Assembly: GCA_963643035.1 (NCBI GenBank)
Contig: CAVIKO010000006.1
Location: forward strand, 14,081 to 78,080
Reading direction: 5' to 3'
Length of the DNA stretch: 64,000 nt
Source: UMGS1696 sp963643035
GTDB taxonomy: Bacteria; Bacillota; Clostridia; Oscillospirales; CAG-272
The notes under the pieces are model-generated. The model was not told the origin of the DNA. It saw only the letters and a program-made list of their open reading frames with translations, and ran no database searches. Of this stretch, positions 18,241 through 27,105 are shown piece after piece. Every line of letters begins with the position of its first letter. The stretch's first letter is position 1. A program made the position numbers and the translations under genes.

Positions 18241-18609
18241 ATGATTCAACAGCAATCCTTAATGAAGGTTGCCGATAACACCGGTGCGAAGGAGCTTATG
18301 TGTATCCGGGTACTGGGCGGCACCGGCAGACGTTACGCAAACATTGGCGACGTGGTTGTATGCGCTGTTAAGAAGGCGGCTCCCGGCGGCGTTGTCAAGA
18401 AGGGCGAGGTAGTGAAGGCGGTTATCGTAAGAAGCAGAAAGGGTCTGCGCCGCGGCGACGGATCCTATATTAAGTTCGACGAAAACGCAGCCGTAATCAT
18501 CAACGATGACAAGAACCCCAAGGGCACCCGTATTTTTGGGCCTGTAGCGCGTGAGCTTCGTGAACACGACTACACCAAAATCCTGTCCCTGGCACCCGAA
18601 GTTCTTTAA
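18241..18609 (+). CDS. rplN: 50S ribosomal protein L14
   Basis: A 122-residue L14, first gene of the spc cluster. M-I-Q-Q-Q-S, then V-A-D-N-T-G-A-K, and the closing P-V-A-R-E-L-R segment are conserved. L14 lies at the inter-subunit face. AAGGAGA precedes the start. It overlaps the TAATG joint to rplX. Confidence 0.98.
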   Translation: MIQQQSLMKVADNTGAKELMCIRVLGGTGRRYANIGDVVVCAVKKAAPGGVVKKGEVVKAVIVRSRKGLRRGDGSYIKFDENAAVIINDDKNPKGTRIFGPVARELREHDYTKILSLAPEVL

Positions 18610-18623
18610 TGGAGGTAGAAAAG

Positions 18624-18941
18624 ATGATGAAGAAGCTTCATATAAAGAAGGGTGACGAGGTCATCGTCATTTCCGGCGACGACAAGGGCAAGACCGGCAA
18701 GGTCGTTGAAGTGTCCCCCAAGGAAGGAAAAGTAATCGTATCCGGCGTGCATATCGTAAAGAAGCACGTGAAGCCGAGACCGCCCCAGGAAGCTGGCGGC
18801 ATCGTCGAGGTAGAAGGTGCGATCTATGCTTGCAAGGTACAGCTGTACTGCGATAAGTGCAAGAAGGCAACCAGAGCCGCTCACAAGATCGACGGCGACA
18901 AGAAAACACGCGTATGCGCCAAGTGCGGCGCTGAGCTGTAA
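18624..18941 (+). CDS. rplX: 50S ribosomal protein L24
   Basis: L24 of 105 residues with a KOW-type N-terminal domain (K-K-G-D-E-V-I-V-I-S-G-D-D-K-G-K-T-G) and a C-terminal C-D-K-C...C-A-K-C zinc-ribbon-like pair common in Clostridia. I place the start at 18624 because GGAGG at 18611-18615 is 8 nt upstream; an ATG at 18609, overlapping the rplN stop, would lie upstream of the site. Confidence 0.93.
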   Translation: MMKKLHIKKGDEVIVISGDDKGKTGKVVEVSPKEGKVIVSGVHIVKKHVKPRPPQEAGGIVEVEGAIYACKVQLYCDKCKKATRAAHKIDGDKKTRVCAKCGAEL

Positions 18942-18955
18942 TGCGGAGGTGTACG

Positions 18956-19498
18956 ATGGCTGCAAGAATGAGAGAATTATACACTTCTGAGGTTGCTCCG
19001 GCTCTGATGAAGAAGTTCCAGTACAAGAGCGTGATGCAGATCCCGAAGTTCGAGAAGATCGTCATCAACGTTGGCGCTGGCGACGCAAAGGAAAACTCGA
19101 AGGTTATCGACGCGATCATGGCAGACCTGGCACTGATCTCCGGTCAGAAGCCGGTTCCGACCTACGCGAAGAAGTCCGTAGCAAACTTCAAGCTCCGTGA
19201 AGGCATGAAGATCGGCGTGAAGGTTACCCTCCGCGGCGACAAGATGTACGAATTCATGGATCGTCTGTTCAACTTCGCTCTCCCGAGAGTGCGTGACTTC
19301 AAGGGTATCAACCCGGACGCGTTCGACGGCAGAGGCAACTATGCCCTCGGTCTGAAGGAACAGCTGATCTTCCCCGAAATCGAGTATGACAAGGTCGAAA
19401 AGATCCGTGGTATGGACATTTGCTTCGTTACCACCGCACAGACCGACGCAGAAGCGAAGGAAATGCTGACCCTCATGGGCGCACCCTTTGCAAAATAA
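18956..19498 (+). CDS. rplE: 50S ribosomal protein L5
   Basis: A 180-residue L5, binding 5S rRNA in the central protuberance. The conserved L-P-R-V-R-D-F-K-G and G-N-Y-A-L-G-L-K-E-Q segments are present. The ATG at 18956 follows GGAGG (18945-18949); a further upstream ATG would include that site. Confidence 0.96.
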   Translation: MAARMRELYTSEVAPALMKKFQYKSVMQIPKFEKIVINVGAGDAKENSKVIDAIMADLALISGQKPVPTYAKKSVANFKLREGMKIGVKVTLRGDKMYEFMDRLFNFALPRVRDFKGINPDAFDGRGNYALGLKEQLIFPEIEYDKVEKIRGMDICFVTTAQTDAEAKEMLTLMGAPFAK

Positions 19499-19515
19499 TC
19501 GAGGAGGTAGAAGAA

Positions 19516-19701
19516 ATGGCTAAAACATCGATGATCCTGAAGCAGCAGAGAAAGCAGAAGTACTCCACCCGTGAGTACAACCGCTGCAAGATCTGCGGTC
19601 GTCCCCATGCTTACCTCCGCAAATACGGTATCTGCCGTATCTGCTTCCGTGAGCTTGCATACAAGGGCGAAATCCCCGGCGTTCGCAAAGCATCTTGGTA
19701 A
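19516..19701 (+). CDS. rpsN: 30S ribosomal protein S14, zinc-binding type
   Basis: A 61-residue S14 of the short type. Four cysteines in C-K-I-C and C-R-I-C pairs mark the zinc site. It has its own GAGGAGG site at 19501-19507. The following spacer to rpsH is 590 nt. Confidence 0.96.
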   Translation: MAKTSMILKQQRKQKYSTREYNRCKICGRPHAYLRKYGICRICFRELAYKGEIPGVRKASW

Positions 19702-20291
19702 TGCGGGGAAGCTCCCGCGGGCATGAAAGCCCCCGCAAACAGCTGCCGCAGACTTAAATTGACATTTTGTCGGGTTTGGGTTTGAGGCTTGGTGGATTAT
19801 GGGGTTTGGTTGAGAACCTGTCCGTTCAGACTAACTCTGCAGGCGACCATATGGTTGGTTTGCGGTGGGATACCTGTAACCCGGATTTTGCGAAAGCACC
19901 ACTTATTTACAGATTGATACGGGGATGGTGCAAAACTGTCCCCGATCAATACCCCCGGTACGGGAGAAATCCCGCGTCGGGCAATATACGTTCCGCGTCA
20001 GTAGGAAAGTGTCGGTTCTGATTACCCGGATAGAAAGATGGTTTATTGTTGTGAGGGGTATACGTAAAACCTTTCATACATGGGTCGATGGATCTGAGTA
20101 CCCATTGAGCCATGTATAAAGTTCTTGCACAGCTTCTTTCAAAAAGCGACCGTCTCTTCATCCGAGCGACTAGGATTACTCACTTTAACCACTGGCAAGC
20201 GGCTTGGCAAAGCTGAGAGAGGAAGGGTAAATCCTCGAAAGAACTGCCGGGCAGCAAGAAAAAATGACTTGCATGACAGGAGGAAAACATT
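19702..20291 (+). other. 590-nt spacer between rpsN and rpsH
   Basis: No supported gene. A GC-rich hairpin-prone stretch follows the rpsN stop (GCGGG...GCCCCCGC, 19703-19735). Intergenic repeat copy 6 lies at its right end. The rest is unexplained. Confidence 0.55.
20076..20165 (+). repeat. Intergenic repeat, copy 6
   Basis: A hairpin at 20076-20117 (ATACATGG pairs with CCATGTAT, with an inner TCGATGG/CCATTGA) runs straight into TATAAAGTTCTTGCAC and TTTCAAAAAGCGACCGT. The last segment matches the copies at 9145 and 39585. Confidence 0.75.
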
Positions 20292-20690
20292 ATGCAGATT
20301 TCTGACGTTATCGCCGATATGCTGACCAGAATCAGAAATGCGAATAACGCAAAGCACGAGACCGTAGACGTACCCGCATCCAACATGAAGAAGGCAATTG
20401 CCGACATCCTGCTGAACGAGGGTTACATCAAGGGCGTGCAGGTAATTGAAGACGGCAAGCAGGGCATCATCCGCATCACGCTGAAGTACGAAGCAGGCAA
20501 GCAGAAGGTTATTCACGGTCTGCGCCGCGTATCGAAGCCGGGTCTGCGGATTTACTCCAACTGCGAAGATATGCCGAAGGTTATGAACGGACTTGGTATC
20601 GCGATCGTATCCACATCCAAGGGTATCATGACCGACAAGAAGGCAAGACGGGAAAACGTAGGCGGCGAGATCCTCGCTTTTGTCTGGTAA
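20292..20690 (+). CDS. rpsH: 30S ribosomal protein S8
   Basis: A 132-residue S8, central 16S rRNA binder and, in other bacteria, repressor of the spc operon. The D-M-L-T-R-I-R-N-A start and the closing S-T-S-K-G-I-M-T-D-K-x-A-R motif are present. CAGGAGGAAAAC precedes the ATG. Confidence 0.98.
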   Translation: MQISDVIADMLTRIRNANNAKHETVDVPASNMKKAIADILLNEGYIKGVQVIEDGKQGIIRITLKYEAGKQKVIHGLRRVSKPGLRIYSNCEDMPKVMNGLGIAIVSTSKGIMTDKKARRENVGGEILAFVW

Positions 20691-20709
20691 GAGAAAGGGA
20701 GGTTAAGAG

Positions 20710-21249
20710 ATGTCAAGAATTGGTAGAGCTCCCATTACGGTACCGGCTGGTGTTACCGTAACCGTGGGCGAAGAGAACCTGATCACCGTTAAGGGTGCAA
20801 AGGGCGAGCTGACGTACAAGGCTCCCGCATCCATGACCGTTACCGTTGACGGTGCTGTCGTACACGTATCCCGTCCCGATGACGAAAACGAGAGCCGCGC
20901 ACTCCATGGTCTGACGAGAACTCTGATCCACAATATGGTGGAGGGCGTATCCAAGGGCTACGAGAAGAAGCTGGAAATCGTCGGCGTTGGTTACAGAGTA
21001 GCAAAGGAAGGCAAGCGTATCGTACTGAACGTCGGTCACTCGCACCCGATCTACTTCAACGAAGACGACAAGGTAACGTTCGACGTACCGGATGCCAACA
21101 CGATCATCGTGAAGAGTTTTGACAAGCAGTACTGCGGTCAGATCGCGGCGAATATCCGTTCGAAGAGACCCCCGGAACCGTATCACGGCAAAGGTATCAA
21201 GTACAGCGACGAACGTATCCGTCGTAAAGCCGGTAAGACTGGTAAATAA
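20710..21249 (+). CDS. rplF: 50S ribosomal protein L6
   Basis: A 179-residue L6 with the S-R-I-G-R-A-P-I start, a duplicated domain and the C-terminal P-E-P-Y-H-G-K-G-I segment near the factor-binding site. GGGAGG precedes the start. Confidence 0.98.
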   Translation: MSRIGRAPITVPAGVTVTVGEENLITVKGAKGELTYKAPASMTVTVDGAVVHVSRPDDENESRALHGLTRTLIHNMVEGVSKGYEKKLEIVGVGYRVAKEGKRIVLNVGHSHPIYFNEDDKVTFDVPDANTIIVKSFDKQYCGQIAANIRSKRPPEPYHGKGIKYSDERIRRKAGKTGK

Positions 21250-21267
21250 GGAAAGGAGACGTTATAA

Positions 21268-21627
21268 ATGGTTACTAAGAAGGATAAGAATGCGCAGCGT
21301 CTTAAGAGACATGCGAGAGTTCGTGCAAAAGTGTCCGGTACCGCTGAACGTCCCCGTCTCGCTGTTTACCGTTCCAACGCACACATTTACGCACAGATCA
21401 TCGACGACGTGGCTGGAGTTACGCTCTGCGCAGCTTCTTCCACCGAAAAGGATTTCGGCTCCATCGGCTCCAACAAGGAAGCCGCTAAGAAGGTCGGCAT
21501 GACCATCGCCGAAAGAGCAAAGGCCAAGGGCATCGAAGAGGTAGTTTTCGACCGTGGCGGTTACATCTATCACGGACGTGTATCGGAACTGGCGGCAGGC
21601 GCGCGCGAAGGCGGCCTTAAGTTCTAA
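21268..21627 (+). CDS. rplR: 50S ribosomal protein L18
   Basis: A 119-residue L18, a 5S rRNA binder. R-L-A-V-Y-R-S-N-A-H-I and F-D-R-G-G-Y-I-Y-H-G-R-V are family signatures. GGAAAGGAG precedes it. A 393-nt spacer follows. Confidence 0.98.
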   Translation: MVTKKDKNAQRLKRHARVRAKVSGTAERPRLAVYRSNAHIYAQIIDDVAGVTLCAASSTEKDFGSIGSNKEAAKKVGMTIAERAKAKGIEEVVFDRGGYIYHGRVSELAAGAREGGLKF

Positions 21628-21675
21628 TTCCGGTTTGTACACATAACTCCTGGTGCAGGGAAACGAGGAGAACGC

Positions 21676-21752
21676 GAGGAAAACGGGGAGAACGGTCGCT
21701 GATGAATCGTAGATTCATTGCGCCTGGCAAAACTTTTATGAGAATAAGAGGG
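21676..21752 (-). repeat. Intergenic repeat, copy 7 (reverse)
   Basis: In the 393-nt spacer between rplR and rpsE. Read on the minus strand it has CTCATAAAAGTTTTGCC, then GAATC...GATTC and CGACCGTTCTCCCCG, matching 57083-57163. The remainder of the spacer, 21753-22020, has no supported gene. Confidence 0.75.
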
Positions 21753-22020
21753 AGTGCTTCGTTTTCCTGTGTTGTTCGGTTCTAAATCCGTTTGTTTATC
21801 TCCTTTGTGCAGTTCGCTGTGCAGGGGAGGATACTGCCTGTCGTAGGGTGGTATTGGGCTGCATCTTTCGTTCTTAAGGCTGTATTGCAGCTTTTGTCCC
21901 GGTTTTTATGGCGGCATTGCGGGCAGATTCCGAGCCTGCTTCCTATGTGGTAGGGTAACGTAATGGCGTCGTGCAGGAGTTATCAGAACATCATTTCTAA
22001 AAATAATTTGGAGAAACGAA

Positions 22021-22527
22021 ATGGCTAACAAGAGATTTAATCCCGATGAGCTGGATCTGCAGGAAAAGCAGGTCGTCATCCGCCGCGTATCCAAGACAGT
22101 CAAGGGCGGTCGTATCGCTCGTTTCGCAGCTGTTATGGTAGTCGGCGACGGCAACGGACATGTAGGCTACGGCATCGGCAAGGCTGCCGAGGTACCGGAA
22201 GCAGTCCGCAAAGCAATCGAAGATGCGAAGAAGAACATGATCGAAGTATCTCTCAATGAGGTAACGATTCCGCACGAAGTGCTGGGTATCTATGGCGCAG
22301 GCACCGTACTGCTGAAGCCGGCTCCGAAAGGTACCGGTATCATCGCAGGCAAGACGGTACGTGTCGTGATGGAACTTGCGGGCATCAAGAATGTACGTTC
22401 CAAGTGCCTCCGTTCCAACAACCCGGTAAACGTTGTGAAGGCTACCTTTGAGGGTCTGAAAGCGCTCCGCACCGCTGAGCAGGTTGCAAAGACCAGAGGC
22501 ATCAGCGTAGAGCAGGTAACGGAATAA
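22021..22527 (+). CDS. rpsE: 30S ribosomal protein S5
   Basis: A 168-residue S5. The dsRBD-like start R-I-A-R-F-A-A-M-V-V-V-G-D-G-N-G and G-T-G-I-I-A-G segment fit; S5 sits at the mRNA entry and affects accuracy. A GGAGAAACG site precedes the ATG. Confidence 0.98.
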   Translation: MANKRFNPDELDLQEKQVVIRRVSKTVKGGRIARFAAVMVVGDGNGHVGYGIGKAAEVPEAVRKAIEDAKKNMIEVSLNEVTIPHEVLGIYGAGTVLLKPAPKGTGIIAGKTVRVVMELAGIKNVRSKCLRSNNPVNVVKATFEGLKALRTAEQVAKTRGISVEQVTE

Positions 22528-22542
22528 GGGAGGTTATGAGTG

Positions 22543-22722
22543 ATGGAAAACGTAAAGGTTACTCTGAAGAAGAGTCTCATAGCCGCCAAGCCCAACCAGA
22601 AAGCGACTGCTGCGTCTCTTGGTCTGCGTAAGATCGGCGATGCCGTGGTACATGAGGCTGGTCCGGTACTGGACGGTAAGATCAAGGTGCTTTCTCACCT
22701 GGTGATCGTGGAGAAGGCGTAA
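22543..22722 (+). CDS. rpmD: 50S ribosomal protein L30
   Basis: A 59-residue L30 with the K-V-T-L-K-K-S start and L-G-L-R-K-I-G segment. The ATG at 22543 follows GGGAGG (22528-22533) by 9 nt; the in-frame GTG three bases earlier is a weaker choice. Confidence 0.93.
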   Translation: MENVKVTLKKSLIAAKPNQKATAASLGLRKIGDAVVHEAGPVLDGKIKVLSHLVIVEKA

Positions 22723-22764
22723 GCCCTCCGAATGAAACGAACTATTGATAGGAGGATATAACTT

Positions 22765-23205
22765 ATGAAGCTCCATGAACTGACACCGGCTCCCGGTTCC
22801 GTTAAGGATGGATTCCGTGTTGGAAGAGGTCCCGGCTCCGGCAACGGCAAGACGGCGGGCAAAGGTCACAAGGGTCAGAATGCACGTTCGGGCGGCGGTG
22901 TTCGTCCCGGATTTGAAGGCGGTCAGCTTCCTCTGTACAGAAAGCTGCCGAAGAGAGGTTTCCACAACCACTTTGCGGTACACTACGCAATCGTGAATCT
23001 GGAGACTCTGAATCGTTTTGAAGACGGCGAAACCGTAAATCTTGAAAAGCTTATGGACGCCGGTATTGTGAAGAAGCCCCTCGACGGTCTGAAGGTACTC
23101 GGCAACGGCGAAATCAAGAAAAAATTAACCGTTGAAGCTTCGGTTTTCTCTGCAAGCGCAAAAGAAAAGATTGAAGCGGTGGGTGGAAAGACCGAGGTGG
23201 TATAA
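22765..23205 (+). CDS. rplO: 50S ribosomal protein L15
   Basis: A 146-residue L15. The start M-K-L-H-E-L-T-P-A-P-G-S and the Gly-rich G-R-G-P-G-S-G-N-G-K-T-A-G-K-G-H-K-G-Q region are typical of this early 50S assembly protein. The stop abuts the secY start. Confidence 0.98.
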   Translation: MKLHELTPAPGSVKDGFRVGRGPGSGNGKTAGKGHKGQNARSGGGVRPGFEGGQLPLYRKLPKRGFHNHFAVHYAIVNLETLNRFEDGETVNLEKLMDAGIVKKPLDGLKVLGNGEIKKKLTVEASVFSASAKEKIEAVGGKTEVV

Positions 23206-24537
23206 GTGTTCGAGACCATCAAGAATGCGTGGAAAATTGCGGATCTGAAGAAGAAGCTGCTCTTTACCCTGTTCATTCTCGTATTGTACCGGGTAGGCAC
23301 AGCGATTCCGGTTCCGTACCTGGATTCCAACCAGCTGAGCCTGTATATGTCGGCGACGAACGGTTCGATCTTCCAGTATCTGAACATCATCACCGGTAAC
23401 GCATTCTCGCAGGCGACACTGTTTGCACTGGGTATCAACCCGTATATCACGGCATCCATCGTAATGCAGCTTCTCTGCATTGCGATTCCCGCCCTTGAAA
23501 ACCTTTCCAAGGAAGGGGAAGAGGGCAGAAAGAAGATCAACCAGATCACCCGTTACGTTACGGTTGGTCTCGGACTTTTGACCGCGTTCGGCTACTATCA
23601 GATTCTGAAGTCGAACGGCGCGATCATTGACACTGGCGTTTTCGCAGCGATTGTAATTATCGCGAGCTACTGTGCAGGCTCCGCGCTTGTGATGTGGCTT
23701 TCCGAGAAAATCAACGAAAACGGCATTGGCAATGGTATTTCCATGATTCTTTTCGTGAACATCATCTCCCGTCTTCCCTCTACTGCTCTGTCCCTGTGGA
23801 ACTTTATCACGGGCAAGGCGCAGTATATGAAGCGGGACGACACGGTGGGTACGATTCCGTGGTGGCTCGGCACGATCATCGCAGTTCTTGCGGTTGTGAT
23901 TTCGATCGCCATGGTTGCGTTCATCGTATTTGGTACGAATAGTGAACGCAGAATCCCTGTACAGTACGCAAAGAAGGTAGTTGGCAGAAAGATGTACGGC
24001 GGTCAGTCGTCGAACCTTCCGATTAAAGTGAACATGACGGGCGTTATGCCGATCATCTTTGCAAACTCCATCATCACGATTCCGGCTACGATTGCTATGT
24101 TCTGCCCGACACCGAAGGAAGGCTCCTTCTGGGCCGGCTTCCTCGGACTGTTCCAGGCAGACAGCGTCGTATACGCGATCTTGACGCTCGTTCTCATTGT
24201 CGCGTTCTCCTACTTCTACATCTCCATTTCCTTCAATCCGATTGAAGTGGCGAACAACATGAAGGCGAACGGCGGCTTTATTCCGGGTATCCGTCCCGGC
24301 AGACCGACTGCGGAATATATCAACAAGATCCTGTCCCGTGTAACCTTCATCGGCGCGATCTTCCTGGGTATCGTTTCCGTAGTGCCGCTGATTGCGAACA
24401 TCATCGCAGGCGGTGCAATGGCAAGTCTGGCGTTCGGCGGCTCGTCCCTCATTATCGTTGTGGGCGTAGTCCTCGAAACGATCCGCGAGATCGAAGCGCA
24501 GATGACCATGCGTCACTACAGAGGCTTCCTGGAATAA
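23206..24537 (+). CDS. secY: Protein translocase subunit SecY
   Basis: A 443-residue SecY, the channel of the Sec translocon, with ten hydrophobic helices. The plug region (residues about 45-65), the Y-F-Y-I and G-I-R-P-G-R-P-T segments, and the C-terminal M-R-H-Y-R-G-F-L-E are conserved. It uses a GTG start directly after the rplO stop. Confidence 0.97.
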   Translation: MFETIKNAWKIADLKKKLLFTLFILVLYRVGTAIPVPYLDSNQLSLYMSATNGSIFQYLNIITGNAFSQATLFALGINPYITASIVMQLLCIAIPALENLSKEGEEGRKKINQITRYVTVGLGLLTAFGYYQILKSNGAIIDTGVFAAIVIIASYCAGSALVMWLSEKINENGIGNGISMILFVNIISRLPSTALSLWNFITGKAQYMKRDDTVGTIPWWLGTIIAVLAVVISIAMVAFIVFGTNSERRIPVQYAKKVVGRKMYGGQSSNLPIKVNMTGVMPIIFANSIITIPATIAMFCPTPKEGSFWAGFLGLFQADSVVYAILTLVLIVAFSYFYISISFNPIEVANNMKANGGFIPGIRPGRPTAEYINKILSRVTFIGAIFLGIVSVVPLIANIIAGGAMASLAFGGSSLIIVVGVVLETIREIEAQMTMRHYRGFLE

Positions 24538-24549
24538 TCATCATCCAAC

Positions 24550-24589
24550 AAGCGGCGTTCTCTCCAAATTCATGGAAAGTGCGCCGCTT
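24550..24589 (+). terminator. Hairpin after secY
   Basis: AAGCGGCG pairs with CGCCGCTT around a 24-nt loop. The T-run is missing, so this may be an attenuator or processing site and not a full terminator. Confidence 0.4.
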
Positions 24590-24670
24590 ATTGCCGTTAT
24601 TCCGGGGATGCAGGGGAATGCGCGGGGAACGGAATGCTTCTCGAGAAGAGGGAAGAATGCGATAGCGATC

Positions 24671-24696
24671 TCCGTGCTTGGCAAGAACTTTTGTGA
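24671..24696 (-). repeat. Intergenic repeat fragment (reverse)
   Basis: TGGCAAGAACTTTTGTGAAA is the minus-strand core box of the family (ATAAAAGTTCTTGCC). It lies in the secY-adk spacer next to the forward copy at 24769. Confidence 0.6.
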
Positions 24697-24768
24697 AAAC
24701 GGTATATTTCCGCACTCACTTTGTATACCGTTACGAGCGATACGAAAAAACGAAAAATATCATATAGT

Positions 24769-24830
24769 ATAAAGTTTTTGGAAAGGGGTGCGGGGGAAAT
24801 CTTTTTTTCAAATAAGGTTCCTCCGCAAAA
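24769..24830 (+). repeat. Intergenic hairpin repeat, copy 8 (decayed)
   Basis: TATAAAGTTTTTGGAAAGGGG is followed by GCGGGGGAAA...TTCCTCCGC (24790-24826). The stem has lost some pairs relative to the copy at 18037. It ends 12 nt before the adk start, where no clear ribosome binding site is visible. Confidence 0.7.
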
Positions 24831-24841
24831 ATCAAATCAGC

Positions 24842-25480
24842 ATGAGAAAATTAAATCTGATTCTCCTGGGCGCGCCGGGCGCTGGCAAGGGCACACAGGC
24901 AGAAATCATTTCGGAACGATACGGAATTCCGGCGATTTCCACGGGTGCGATGATCCGTGAAGCGATTGCGTCCGGCAGCGAGCTGGGCAAGAAGGTCAAG
25001 AGCTACACGGAGAAGGGTGATCTGGTGCCGGACGGCGTGGTGATCGACATCATCAAGGCGCGCATGGCAAAGGATGACTGTGCAAACGGCTTCATCTTAG
25101 ACGGATTCCCGCGTACGGTTCCGCAGGCAGAGGCACTCGAAAAGATGGGCGTCGAAATCACGGACGTGGTGTCCATTGAAGTGACGGACGAATCGATCAT
25201 GGAGCGCATGGGCGGCAGACGTGTCTGCAAGAAGTGCGGCATGACGTACCACGTGAAGTACAATCCGTCCCCCGCCGGCGATAACTGCCACTGCGGCGAA
25301 CCGCTTACGATCCGTTCCGACGACGCACCGGAAGTTGTAAAAGAACGGCTTATGGTATATCATGCCCAGACAGAGCCGCTCAAGGATTTCTACAAGTCCC
25401 GCGGCCTCCTCAAACTCGTCTACGGTCAGGAAAAGCTTGAAGATACCACAGCTTTGATGGCTGCTGCATTAGAGGAGTAA
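24842..25480 (+). CDS. adk: Adenylate kinase
   Basis: A 212-residue kinase converting ATP + AMP to 2 ADP. The P-loop G-A-P-G-A-G-K-G-T (10-18), the NMP-binding region and the D-G-F-P-R-T motif are intact. The LID has a zinc pair C-K-K-C, then C-H-C with a single residue between the last two cysteines, one fewer than usual. The ATG at 24842 gives the canonical N-terminus; a longer in-frame extension is unlikely because it runs through the repeat hairpin. Confidence 0.95.
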   Translation: MRKLNLILLGAPGAGKGTQAEIISERYGIPAISTGAMIREAIASGSELGKKVKSYTEKGDLVPDGVVIDIIKARMAKDDCANGFILDGFPRTVPQAEALEKMGVEITDVVSIEVTDESIMERMGGRRVCKKCGMTYHVKYNPSPAGDNCHCGEPLTIRSDDAPEVVKERLMVYHAQTEPLKDFYKSRGLLKLVYGQEKLEDTTALMAAALEE

Positions 25481-25595
25481 CTTGGCAGAAAACGGGGAGA
25501 CGCAGGGGGAACGGGACACTTCTATTCAAGTACCGTCCCGTAGCCCCCGCATCCCCCAAAACCGTATCTTCCACCATGGATAAGGATTATATAAA

Positions 25596-26357
25596 ATGAT
25601 TATTATTAAGACAAAAGAGCAGATTGAAAAGATGAAGGTGGCCGGCAGGATCACCGGGGAAGCGATTCTGGTTGCGGCGGAGATGATCAAGGAAGGGGTC
25701 ACGACAAAGCAGATCGACGAGAAGATCCGGCATCATTTTGAAAAGAACGGTGCGAAGCCGTCGTTTTTGGGATACGGCGGATTTCCGGGAAGCGCGTGCA
25801 TATCGATCAACAACGAGGTGATTCACGGGATCCCGTCGGCGGACAGAGTGCTGCACGAAGGGGACATTGTGAAGATCGACGTGGGCGCGTACATTGGCGG
25901 TTTCCACGGGGACAGCGCGAACACGTTCCCGGTTGGCAAGATCTCTGCGGAGGCGCAGCGACTGATCGACGTGACGAAGGAGAGCTTCTACCGCGGTGTG
26001 GCGGCGATCGACGTTGAACACGGCAGAATCGGGGACATCGGACACGCCATCGACAGCTACGTGGTGGAAAACGGCATGACGACGGTGAAGAAGTACGTTG
26101 GACATGGCGTAGGTCACGATCTGCACGAGGATCCGAACGTGCCGAACTACGGAACGGCCGGTCGCGGCCCGAGACTGTGCCGCGGCATGACGATAGCGAT
26201 CGAGCCGATGGTGAATCTGGGCGGTCCTGAGGTCATCGAGCGTCCCGATCACTGGACGGTGGTCACACGGGACGGCAGCCTGTCCGCACATTATGAGCAT
26301 ACCTGCGCTCTCACACCGGACGGTGTGATTCTGCTTACCAAGGTGGCAGATATATGA
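25596..26357 (+). CDS. map: Methionine aminopeptidase, type I
   Basis: A 253-residue map enzyme, removing the N-terminal Met from new proteins. The metal ligands are seen as D-V-G-A...D-S-A, H-G-V-G-H-D-L-H and E-P-M, with the final E in a Y-E-H-T segment. The 115-nt gap after adk has a C/G-rich hairpin (ACGGGAC...CCGTCCCGT). A TAAGGA site precedes the start. Confidence 0.96.
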   Translation: MIIIKTKEQIEKMKVAGRITGEAILVAAEMIKEGVTTKQIDEKIRHHFEKNGAKPSFLGYGGFPGSACISINNEVIHGIPSADRVLHEGDIVKIDVGAYIGGFHGDSANTFPVGKISAEAQRLIDVTKESFYRGVAAIDVEHGRIGDIGHAIDSYVVENGMTTVKKYVGHGVGHDLHEDPNVPNYGTAGRGPRLCRGMTIAIEPMVNLGGPEVIERPDHWTVVTRDGSLSAHYEHTCALTPDGVILLTKVADI

Positions 26358-26662
26358 ACATGGCGGAATTGTACGTCGTGCAGTCCAAGCGCGGCAGGGA
26401 TCGGAAACGGCTCTGCCTTGCCACAGGCACAGCGGACGCACCCTATCCGGCGGTATATATCGTAAACGGTGCGCTTCATCCGGTGGAAAAGCCGAAGGTG
26501 AAGAATATCGCGCATCTCCGGTGGATCGCACCGCTTTCCGCGGAAGATAAACACACACTTGCTATAGCATATACGAACAATACAATAGCGGAAATTCTTG
26601 CGAAATATGAGCAAAACGGAGAAAATGCGAAATTGATTCCAAAAGATGAAAATCACGCTTGA
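26354..26662 (+). CDS. KOW-domain RNA-binding protein (L14e-like)
   Basis: A 102-residue protein matching the KOW protein found after map in many Firmicutes. Y-V-V-Q-S-K-R-G-R-D-R-K is the degenerate KOW start; V-E-K-P-K-V-K-N-I-A-H-L is the end of that domain. The C-terminal half is unassigned. It overlaps the map stop (ATGA). Its role is unknown; position suggests a ribosome- or translation-related RNA-binding protein. Confidence 0.72.
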   Translation: MNMAELYVVQSKRGRDRKRLCLATGTADAPYPAVYIVNGALHPVEKPKVKNIAHLRWIAPLSAEDKHTLAIAYTNNTIAEILAKYEQNGENAKLIPKDENHA

Positions 26663-26687
26663 CAGAAGCGAATATTTTCAGTATAAT
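26659..26687 (+). promoter_or_regulatory. Consensus promoter before infA
   Basis: TTGACA, a 17-nt spacer and TATAAT, a perfect sigma-A consensus. It is in the map-infA spacer, overlapping the end of the KOW gene. Confidence 0.9.
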
Positions 26688-26694
26688 GTATAAG

Positions 26695-27105
26695 TGATAT
26701 GCTGTGCGATAGGGATATTTTTGCCCAAAATCGTACCGCGTATCCGCATTTTCGGAGCAATCCGGTCATGCGGTGCTGTTTTTCACCGGCAATTTACCGC
26801 TCCCTTTCCTATCCGATCCGCGGCTGATTCAATGGATTTGATGGAATGGATCGGCAGGCGCAGGACTTGCCCTGCGCATCTATGGCAGAAGAGAATCCCA
26901 TAATCCGGAGGCTCGATGGACTGCCCGCGTTTCTTTGCGCGTCAAAATTGCAGAAGAAAAAGGGCTCCCTTGCGGAAATGCGGATCGATGCGGAAGATCT
27001 GCGCCGATACCCATCGGACAACCGTTCCGCGGTCGGTCTATCGCCGCAAAGTATGTACCGGAGCGATGAAGAATCCTATGGAAATAACGCAAGGAGGAAA
27101 CGCAT
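26695..27105 (+). promoter_or_regulatory. About 410-nt 5' leader of infA
   Basis: The stretch between the consensus promoter and the infA start has no supported gene. It contains several GC-rich segments able to pair (GCGCAGG/CCTGCGC at about 26860-26878) and ends in an AAGGAGG site. A leader this long on a 73-residue protein gene suggests regulation, but no known motif was recognised. Confidence 0.5.

Noticed and set aside
25587..26558. A long reverse frame across map
   Set aside because: Shadow of the methionine aminopeptidase gene, with Arg/His-rich composition.
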